From assembly GCA_913046155.1 (NCBI GenBank), contig CAJWRY010000039.1, forward strand, positions 1-11,746: 11,746 nt of DNA, in the 5' to 3' direction. Source of the DNA: an uncultured Candidatus Nemicrothrix sp. GTDB taxonomy: Bacteria > Actinomycetota > Acidimicrobiia > Acidimicrobiales > UBA8592. A program made the position numbers and the translations under genes. Positions 6,406 through 11,746 of the stretch are shown one piece after another; the stretch's first letter is position 1; each line of letters begins with the position of its first letter. A model generated the notes under the pieces. That model saw only the letters and a list, made by a program, of their open reading frames with translations, had not been told where the DNA came from and did not search any database.

Positions 6406-8802
6406 AAGCTTTGCGTCGGTTTTCTTTTCGACTTCGCTAATACAGGCTGCGCGTAACTTGCTGACCTCATTATCAGTCAGCGTTCCTTCGCTTGATTGGA
6501 AACGCAGACTATAAGCGAGGCTTCGGACCCCCTCAGTCACGCCACCTGCCTTGTAGGAGTCAAACAATTCAATATCTTGTAGATATGGTCCGCCGGCCTT
6601 CCTTATACAGCCTTCAATAGACGCAGATGACGTATCGGCCGGAACCGCAAATGCTAAATCAATATCACTTGAGGGGTACTTTGAGACGCTTTTATATTTT
6701 TTCTTTCCAAATGAACCCGAGAGAATTGACCCAAGATCCAACTCAAGCCACGCAACTGAATCATCGATTCCGTAATTCTTGAGCACTCGAGGGTCCACTT
6801 CTCCCACTACTCCCCTGTTTTTTCCAGCAACAGAAACCTGAGCCGAGCGAGCAGGATGCAATCCACCTATTTCTTGCTGATTTAACTGCATGTTAGGAAA
6901 GGCCATCGTTGAACTTATTAAGTCCAGAATCGCAACAATTTCTGTTGCATCACCTCCAGTGATAGAAATGGAAAGATATTCTCTCTCGTCAGGCAGCAGC
7001 TGGTCGCCTTCACTTGGAAGGTATACATGTCCGATTTCAAAAAATTTAAGTTTCTTTATTCTATGCGATTGGTTGTATGAAATTATTTTTAGTTGACCGG
7101 GCATAAGAGAAGTCCTCAGGAGCGATTCCTCTTGAACAAGCGGGTTTGAAATTGAGATTGCATTGCTTGAGAGTCCTGCGTTTTGTAGATCTCCGGGAGC
7201 AAGGAACGGCATCGGCATCGTTTCATCGCAACCTGCTCCGATGAGTATTTCTCTTATTGTTCTTCTTCCTTTTTGGAAACGACTCAGCTGTCCTGTGAAT
7301 GGACCTCGCGGAATAGTTGTCTCTATCCTTTCATATCCGAAAGTTCGAGCTATCTCTTCAGCCAAATCTGTCTCGGTTTGCGTGTCCCATCTCCATGAGG
7401 GCACGATCACTTGGAAATCGTTTTGGGAAGGACTTCCATCCCCTCCTTCGGGAATTACTTCCTGGCATTCAAAGCCAATAGATTGAAGCAAATCCATCAT
7501 TTCCTCGCTAGCAAGCGACGTGCCGAGGAGCCCATTTACTCTTTCCTTAGAAACACGGACAGGACTTGTATCGGGGAGATTACCGTCCACTTGCATAAGT
7601 TCTGATATCTCCGGTTCACATGTCTCACTGAGGAGTTGAACCACTCTATTGAGTGATCTCCTCATATTGATTCCGTAGTCAGCTCCACGACGAAAGCGCA
7701 TTGAGGCTTCACTCATAAGATTCAAGTTCTTTACGCTTCTAGAAATTGATGGAGGGTCCCACCAAGCTACTTCAATAATTATCTCCGTTGTTGACTCGGA
7801 AATCTCGCTAGAGGCTCCACCCATAATTCCAGCTATCCCGATAGGAGTATCATCGCCATCAACGATAACTCCATCAATTTCACACAGGTTGCGCTCTACA
7901 TCATCAAGTGTCAATATGCTTTCGCCAGCTTTTGCTCGACGAGTTCCTAGACGACTCCCTTTTATTTCATCAAGATCATATGTGTGGTTTGGCTGGCCCA
8001 ATTCAAGCATCACATAGTTAGAGATATCAACAACATTATTTATCGGCCTCATCCCGAGATGAATGAGCCTATTCTGGAGCCATTGAGGTGAGGGACCAAC
8101 AGTTATTCCCTTGACAATACAAGCTAAGAACCTGCCACATAAGGTTGGGTCTTCTATATCTATTTGGATGCCAGCCTCAACTGTTGCTTGCGGTTTTTCG
8201 TAGCGGTCCATAGGGAAATTAAAGGGAAGTCCCAAAGATGCAGCCAAATCTCTTGCAACACCTGAAACACTCATCGCATCAGGACGGTTGGCATTAACCT
8301 CAAGATCCCAAAGAACGTCAGATTCTAGACCTAAGGTATCCGATACTGAACCTCCGATATCCCATTCGCGCTCAGGATCATTTTCCGACAGAATCATGAT
8401 TCCGTCGCTGTCATCACCCAAACCGATCTCACTTGCCGAGCAACACATACCGTTGGATACCTCTCCACGCAATTTCCGCTGAGCTATCTCCATCCCATCA
8501 GGCAGAATACTTCCCACAGTTGCTACCGGAATAATGTCGCCGACTTGCATGTTGAAGGCCCCGCAGCAAATTTGAGTAGCTTCTCCGTTACCTAGATCTA
8601 CATCTACGAGTTGGATACGCTCAGCATTTGGGTGGGGACGTAAATCCAGAACTTTTCCAACAACAACTCCCGATAGTTCGTTTCCCACAACCTCCATGGA
8701 TTCAACTGCCAACCCCAAAGCACTTAATCTCTTTCCTATTTCTTCAGGGTCATGATCTAAATCGGGAATGAATTCCTTTAGCCAAGACAATAAAACTTTC
8801 AT
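6397..8802 (-). CDS. pheT: phenylalanyl-tRNA synthetase beta subunit
   Basis: Large subunit of the (alpha-beta)2 enzyme that charges tRNA-Phe, 801 residues, a normal full length. Domains in order: an N-terminal helical piece; an OB-fold tRNA-binding (EMAP-like) domain at about 40-150 with CCGAFNMQVGD and the GMCCSASE segment; the B3/B4 editing domain at about 215-375 with MRPINNVVDISNYVMLELGQP; the B5 domain at about 410-480; a catalytically inactive synthetase-like core at about 490-695; and a C-terminal ferredoxin-fold anticodon-binding domain at about 707-800 with SKYPSSDIDLAF and a TEGVRSLAYSLRF stretch. The ATG follows pheS by 7 bp with a strong AGGAGAG site. The last codons, Arg-Glu-stop, overlap the ARG-box array. 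Only 49 bp separate it from argC and no terminator is visible, so read-through into arg is possible. Confidence 0.98.
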   Translation of the reverse strand: MKVLLSWLKEFIPDLDHDPEEIGKRLSALGLAVESMEVVGNELSGVVVGKVLDLRPHPNAERIQLVDVDLGNGEATQICCGAFNMQVGDIIPVATVGSILPDGMEIAQRKLRGEVSNGMCCSASEIGLGDDSDGIMILSENDPEREWDIGGSVSDTLGLESDVLWDLEVNANRPDAMSVSGVARDLAASLGLPFNFPMDRYEKPQATVEAGIQIDIEDPTLCGRFLACIVKGITVGPSPQWLQNRLIHLGMRPINNVVDISNYVMLELGQPNHTYDLDEIKGSRLGTRRAKAGESILTLDDVERNLCEIDGVIVDGDDTPIGIAGIMGGASSEISESTTEIIIEVAWWDPPSISRSVKNLNLMSEASMRFRRGADYGINMRRSLNRVVQLLSETCEPEISELMQVDGNLPDTSPVRVSKERVNGLLGTSLASEEMMDLLQSIGFECQEVIPEGGDGSPSQNDFQVIVPSWRWDTQTETDLAEEIARTFGYERIETTIPRGPFTGQLSRFQKGRRTIREILIGAGCDETMPMPFLAPGDLQNAGLSSNAISISNPLVQEESLLRTSLMPGQLKIISYNQSHRIKKLKFFEIGHVYLPSEGDQLLPDEREYLSISITGGDATEIVAILDLISSTMAFPNMQLNQQEIGGLHPARSAQVSVAGKNRGVVGEVDPRVLKNYGIDDSVAWLELDLGSILSGSFGKKKYKSVSKYPSSDIDLAFAVPADTSSASIEGCIRKAGGPYLQDIELFDSYKAGGVTEGVRSLAYSLRFQSSEGTLTDNEVSKLRAACISEVEKKTDAKLRE

Positions 8803-8809
8803 TTCTCTC

Positions 8810-9805
8810 CTAGAACTGTCTCAGGAATCGCGCGTCATTCACAACGAGTTCCCTAATATCATCAAGTTGGTATCTCATTGAGACGAGGCGATCTATACCA
8901 AACCCGAAAGCAAAGCCTTGCCAGACCTCTGGGTCTATATTGCAATTTCGTAAAACATTAGGATGAACCATCCCGCATCCGCCAAGCTCCAACCATGAGC
9001 CATCAGATCTAGATATATCAAATTCTGCAGATGGCTCGGTAAAGGGGAAGTAACTTGGGCGCAGGCGCGATTTGACTTCTTCTCCAAAAAAAGCATGAAC
9101 AAATGAATCAATTGTTCCTGCTAGGTCACCCATTGTTATTCCCTTATCAATTACGAGACCCTCAATTTGATTGAATGCTGGAAGATGTGTCGCATCAGCG
9201 CTATCCGTTCGGAACGTTCTTCCAGGAGCGACGATGTATATCGGAGGTTCCTGACTCTCCATTGTTCTTATTTGCACCGGAGATGTATGTGAACGCAGCA
9301 TGACCTCTTCGGGCTCACCAAGGTCAACGAATATAGTGTCAAAATTGCCACGTGCAGGATGCCAATCAGGGATATTCAACGCCTCAAAGTTATACCATGC
9401 TGTCTCCACTTCAGGTCCTTCCGCTACTGAGTACCCCATTCCAATGAAGACATCCTCAAGCTCGTCGCGTGCTTGCGTTATTAGATGAAGATGACCACGA
9501 TCAATTGGTCGAAGTCTTTCAGTAAGGTCCATCCTCTCTTTATTAAATTTGCTGATCCATTCAGATTCTTGAAGTGCTGACTTTCGACCTGAAATTAGTT
9601 GTTCAATTTGACCTTTAATTTCGTTTATTTCCTTGCCGACATTTGCTCTGTCCTCAGCGGGTAAAGTTCCTAATGCTTTTTTAGCTTCAACGAGTTTTGA
9701 TTTCTTCCCTAAGAATTGTGTTTGAACCTGTGTAAGGTCTTCTAGTGTTGATGCAGCATTGGAAGCCTCTTCTGCTTCATTTGATAAATTCTCTAAGTCA
9801 AACAT
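8810..9805 (-). CDS. pheS: phenylalanyl-tRNA synthetase alpha subunit
   Basis: Catalytic subunit of phenylalanyl-tRNA synthetase, 331 residues. The N-terminal coiled-coil arm, which contacts tRNA in the family, covers about residues 1-85. The class II synthetase core follows. Motif 1 is near GYSVAEGPEVE (124-134). Motif 2 covers LRSHTSPVQIR to GRTFRTDSADATHLPAFNQIEG (170-216). Motif 3 is AFGFGIDRLVSMRY (299-312), followed by the usual C-terminus NDARFLRQF. The segment HPARGNFDT at 149-157 departs from the common HPARDMQDT. The ATG at 9803-9805 is preceded by GAGGGA with about 8 nt spacing. That site lies in the end of a short upstream open frame. Confidence 0.98.
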   Translation of the reverse strand: MFDLENLSNEAEEASNAASTLEDLTQVQTQFLGKKSKLVEAKKALGTLPAEDRANVGKEINEIKGQIEQLISGRKSALQESEWISKFNKERMDLTERLRPIDRGHLHLITQARDELEDVFIGMGYSVAEGPEVETAWYNFEALNIPDWHPARGNFDTIFVDLGEPEEVMLRSHTSPVQIRTMESQEPPIYIVAPGRTFRTDSADATHLPAFNQIEGLVIDKGITMGDLAGTIDSFVHAFFGEEVKSRLRPSYFPFTEPSAEFDISRSDGSWLELGGCGMVHPNVLRNCNIDPEVWQGFAFGFGIDRLVSMRYQLDDIRELVVNDARFLRQF

Positions 9806-9809
9806 CTAA

Positions 9810-9881
9810 TTATCCCTCAATATCTATTCTCGCAGGTGTTGAAGGTCCGGTTGTGGGATTTTCCGAAATAGTTTCCGCCAT
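9810..9881 (-). CDS. possible 23-residue small protein or leader peptide before pheS
   Basis: This short open frame fills the 78-bp gap between the methyltransferase gene and pheS. It starts with ATG 2 bp after the upstream TGA stop and ends in TAA 4 bp before the pheS ATG. A GGGAG motif lies 9 nt before its ATG, inside the last methyltransferase codons. The peptide begins MAETISENPTTG and ends ARIDIEG; it is acidic, rich in Thr and Pro, and has no membrane segment. It contains no phenylalanine, so it is not a typical pheST attenuator leader. It may instead couple translation of pheS to the upstream gene, or be a chance frame. I do not recognise it. Confidence 0.35.
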   Translation of the reverse strand: MAETISENPTTGPSTPARIDIEG

Positions 9882-9883
9882 TC

Positions 9884-10687
9884 TCAATCACTCCCAAGTT
9901 GGTGGCGTTGCCTCCGCGCTTCAAAGAGAACAACGGAAGCAGCATTGGAGACATTTAGGGATTCCACTCCTAAGCCCATTTCAATCCGCACTGTTTGGTT
10001 CACCTGGGCAAGAGTCTCATCATCCAGCCCCGAACTTTCATTTCCAAGCAAGACAACAAAAGGTGTTGAAAAGTCAAAATCCAAGTATGACATCTCCCCA
10101 TTTGGTGAAAGCCCTACGCTAGTGATTGATTTATCCTTAAATGCCTTTAGACAATCAGAGGGTCGCATTGAGCACACAATAGGAATTCTAAATATTGCTC
10201 CAGCTGATGCCCTGACCGTCTTAGGGTTGTATAAATCTACGCTACTTTTTGTGAAAATTATCCCATCCGCTGAAGCAGCAGCTGCAGTTCTTATTAATGA
10301 TCCTGCGTTTCCGGGTTCCCTGATCTCCTTTCCGCATATGAGAAAGGATGGGCGTTCCTTCATTAATTCTTCAAGCGGCACATCAATTGTGGGAAACGTA
10401 GAAATAACTGGCTGAGGAGTGACTGTGGTTGCCACGGAGGCAATAATGCTTTCTTCTATATGCCAAACAGTTACTTCAGTACCCTCTAGTAGAGAATCTA
10501 TCTCCTTAGAGATGGGGTGGTTATTGGCGACGAAAACATCTAAAGGCCAATTTCCGGTGAGTACGCATTCCTTTAAAACTTCTATACCTTCAGCAGCGAA
10601 CTTTTGACATTCCAATCTAAATTTTGCATCACGCAATAGTTTGCGCAACTCTCGGACTCTTGGATTGTTCTTAGATATCCCTGCCAT
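9884..10687 (-). CDS. SpoU-family RNA 2'-O-ribose methyltransferase (TsnR/RlmB-like)
   Basis: SAM-dependent methyltransferase of the SPOUT/SpoU class, 267 residues, probably acting on 23S rRNA; the exact nucleotide cannot be told. The N-terminal substrate-binding part covers about residues 5-95, with the family segment FAAEGIEVLKE at 30-40. The knotted catalytic domain follows. Motif 1 is EPGNAGSLIRTA at 124-135, with the conserved Asn127 and Arg133. Motif 2 is LLGNESSGL at 213-221. Motif 3 is SLNVSNAASV at 243-252, which forms the SAM-binding knot. A gene of this family between rplT and pheS is usual in Actinobacteria. It starts 16 bp after rplT with no clear ribosome binding site, and a small inverted repeat lies in that gap. 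TsnR-like resistance enzymes belong to the same family, but nothing here points to an antibiotic role. Confidence 0.92.
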   Translation of the reverse strand: MAGISKNNPRVRELRKLLRDAKFRLECQKFAAEGIEVLKECVLTGNWPLDVFVANNHPISKEIDSLLEGTEVTVWHIEESIIASVATTVTPQPVISTFPTIDVPLEELMKERPSFLICGKEIREPGNAGSLIRTAAAASADGIIFTKSSVDLYNPKTVRASAGAIFRIPIVCSMRPSDCLKAFKDKSITSVGLSPNGEMSYLDFDFSTPFVVLLGNESSGLDDETLAQVNQTVRIEMGLGVESLNVSNAASVVLFEARRQRHQLGSD

Positions 10688-10692
10688 GGGCT

Positions 10693-10709
10693 AGCTAAGG
10701 TACTTAGCT
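10693..10709. other. small inverted repeat at the rplT/methyltransferase junction
   Basis: AGCTAAG at 10693-10699 and CTTAGCT at 10703-10709 form a perfect 7-bp stem with a 3-base loop. The repeat covers the rplT stop codon (10704-10706) and lies 6 bp before the start of the methyltransferase gene. No T-run follows in the direction of transcription, so it is not a classical terminator. It could affect message stability or access to the next start codon, or be chance. Confidence 0.4.
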
Positions 10710-11072
10710 TGCCTCATTAGGCGTAGCTTTGCTGGCTATATCCACTAGAGCGTTGAACGCTTCGGGATCATTTACAGCAAGGTCGGCAAGGTTTTTCCTA
10801 TCAACTTCGATACCAGAAATTTTAAGACCATTAATAAATCGACTGTAAGTTGTTCCATTTTCGCGACATGCGGCATTAATTCTCTGAATCCAAAGTTTTC
10901 GGAATTCTCCTTTTCGTGCTCTTCGGTCGCGAAATGCGTAGTTCCCACTGTGCATAACTTGCTCATTGGCTGCCCGAAAGGACCTACTCTTATTTCCGTA
11001 ATACCCTTTAGCCCTATTTAGGACCTGCCGACGTCGTTTTTTGCTGTGTACGGAGGTTTTTGTTCTTGCCAT
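10704..11072 (-). CDS. rplT: 50S ribosomal protein L20
   Basis: Ribosomal protein L20 binds 23S rRNA early in assembly of the large subunit. It has 122 residues, a normal length. The basic N-terminal extension covers about 1-60, with KKRRRQVLNRAKGYYGNKSR near the start. The globular part carries RDRRARKGEFRKLWIQRINAACR at about 48-70, the strongest family signature. The AKGYYGNKSRSFRAANEQ stretch resembles Acidimicrobiia rather than the GYRGQRSRLYRKAKEQ form of typical actinomycetes (by memory of the families). The ATG follows AAGGAG with 5 nt spacing and lies 30 bp after rpmI. In Bacillus and E. coli L20 represses its own operon by binding the infC-rpmI leader; that leader is outside the window. 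Confidence 0.98.
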   Translation of the reverse strand: MARTKTSVHSKKRRRQVLNRAKGYYGNKSRSFRAANEQVMHSGNYAFRDRRARKGEFRKLWIQRINAACRENGTTYSRFINGLKISGIEVDRKNLADLAVNDPEAFNALVDIASKATPNEAS

Positions 11073-11102
11073 TTTTTCTCCTTAGTAGTTTCTTAAATTT
11101 CG

Positions 11103-11297
11103 TTAGATGCCTAGATTCTTTCGGACTGTCTTGACATCAGCAGAGCTTACTTCTGCTGGCCTTCGCGATTGCCGTTTGCGTTTCGGAGACTTTGCTTCTG
11201 CTAAATGGTTGCGGTGTTTCCTTGCGCGCTTCAGCTTTCCATTTGAGGTTTTCTTAAACCGTTTTGCTGAACTTTTATGTGTTTTCATTTTCGGCAT
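11103..11297 (-). CDS. rpmI: 50S ribosomal protein L35
   Basis: Small, strongly basic large-subunit protein of 64 residues, the standard length. It starts with the family signature MPKMKTHKSSAKRFK, continues with TSNGKLKRARKHRNHL, and ends with the expected VKTVRKNLGI-type tail. An AAGGAG site lies 5 nt before the ATG, in the 21-bp gap after infC. It is part of the conserved infC-rpmI-rplT operon. Confidence 0.98.
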   Translation of the reverse strand: MPKMKTHKSSAKRFKKTSNGKLKRARKHRNHLAEAKSPKRKRQSRRPAEVSSADVKTVRKNLGI

Positions 11298-11318
11298 ATA
11301 TGCTCCTTGGGGTTTTAG

Positions 11319-11746
11319 TTACACAGATTCGCTATCTTGCTCAGACTCTTTTGCCTTTCGAATGTTTTCGATTGCTTTCTTATCAGGGCTTAGGATCATT
11401 GTCATATTTCGGCCATCCAGCTGCGGATACGCTTCTTGAATTGCTATGTCTTCCATTCTTTCGGAGACCTCATCTAGTATTTTTCTGCCTAACTCAGGAT
11501 GTTGCACTTCTCGCCCTCGAAACATGATCGTCAACTTCACTTTGTGACCTTCTTCCAAGAATTTCCTGACTTTATTAGTCTTTGTATCAAAGTCACCTTT
11601 TGCAATCTTCGGACGATATTTAAGTTCTTTGACTACGATGTTGGTGCTTTTTTTCCTTGAGTCTTTCGCTCGTTGAGCGGCTTCATACTTGTATTTTCCG
11701 TAGTCCATGATTCTGCAGACCGGTGGGTTTGCATTTTCAGCGACTT
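11319..11746 (-). CDS. infC: translation initiation factor IF-3, 3' part (runs off right edge)
   Basis: IF-3 binds the 30S subunit, keeps the subunits apart and checks the start codon and initiator tRNA. The frame is open to the right edge. The residues before the first internal Met at 11708 read VAENANPPVCRI, the family's conserved join into MDYGKYKYE. The true start is therefore outside the window and 11708 is not the start. The N-terminal domain is mostly missing. The C-terminal domain is complete, with VKELKYRPKI, DFDTK, the RGRE motif in IMFRGREVQHPELG, and LDGRNMTMILSP. A short acidic tail of Glu, Asp and Ser ends the protein. The infC leader, where L20 autoregulation or an AUU-type start could be judged, is not present. 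Confidence 0.97.
   Translation of the reverse strand, partial: VAENANPPVCRIMDYGKYKYEAAQRAKDSRKKSTNIVVKELKYRPKIAKGDFDTKTNKVRKFLEEGHKVKLTIMFRGREVQHPELGRKILDEVSERMEDIAIQEAYPQLDGRNMTMILSPDKKAIENIRKAKESEQDSESV

Noticed and set aside
9806..9883. T-box or Phe-rich attenuator controlling pheST
   Set aside because: The gap is only 78 bp, lacks a T-box-like core and terminator stem, and the short frame in it has no Phe codon.
9745..10122. 125-codon plus-strand open frame spanning the pheS/methyltransferase junction
   Set aside because: It is antisense to two well-supported genes and its product has low-complexity character with no motif.
9945..10415. 156-codon plus-strand open frame
   Set aside because: It lies wholly antisense to the SpoU-type methyltransferase gene, whose motifs are clear; the translation shows no recognisable domain.
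10772..10966. 64-codon minus-strand frame inside rplT
   Set aside because: It is a shifted frame of the L20 gene, whose own frame matches the family throughout.
11706..11708. ATG at 11708 as the start of infC
   Set aside because: Conserved IF-3 residues continue in frame upstream of it to the window edge, so this Met is internal.

Overview
No previously undescribed system is visible in this window. It is a dense, minus-strand housekeeping block with thirteen recognisable genes, two of them cut by the window edges. Read in the direction of transcription (right to left) the order is infC - rpmI - rplT - SpoU-family methyltransferase - pheS - pheT - argC - argJ - argB - argD - argF - argR - argG. 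Gaps between genes run from 0 to 78 bp, no stretch over 300 bp lacks a gene, and no Rho-independent terminator is visible.

The gene order, especially pheST followed by argCJBDFRG with argR inside the operon, is the classic actinobacterial arrangement. GC content is only about 44% (estimated from sampled lines), far below most cultured actinomycetes. L20 and ArgF carry sequence variants that I associate with Acidimicrobiia. A low-GC, probably aquatic actinobacterium of the Acidimicrobiia type is the best guess; the phylum is fairly safe and the class is inference.

The right part (about 8800-11746) supplies translation: initiation factor IF-3, ribosomal proteins L35 and L20, an RNA 2'-O-ribose methyltransferase and the start of phenylalanyl-tRNA synthetase. 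A 23-codon open frame with a plausible ribosome binding site fills the gap between the methyltransferase and pheS. The middle (6397-9805) holds the two PheRS subunits.

The left part (1-6347) is the arginine pathway. ArgB phosphorylates N-acetylglutamate, ArgC reduces it, ArgD transaminates it, ArgJ moves the acetyl group from acetylornithine back to glutamate, ArgF carbamoylates ornithine, and ArgG (5' part only) makes argininosuccinate. ArgR, encoded within the operon, is the arginine-responsive repressor.

The most interesting non-coding element lies between pheT and argC. Three exact tandem copies of a 10-bp unit create overlapping 18-bp palindromes that match the ARG-box pattern. They abut a TATAGT -10 hexamer placed so that argC would be transcribed with little or no leader. 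The last pheT codons form part of the outermost operator half-site.
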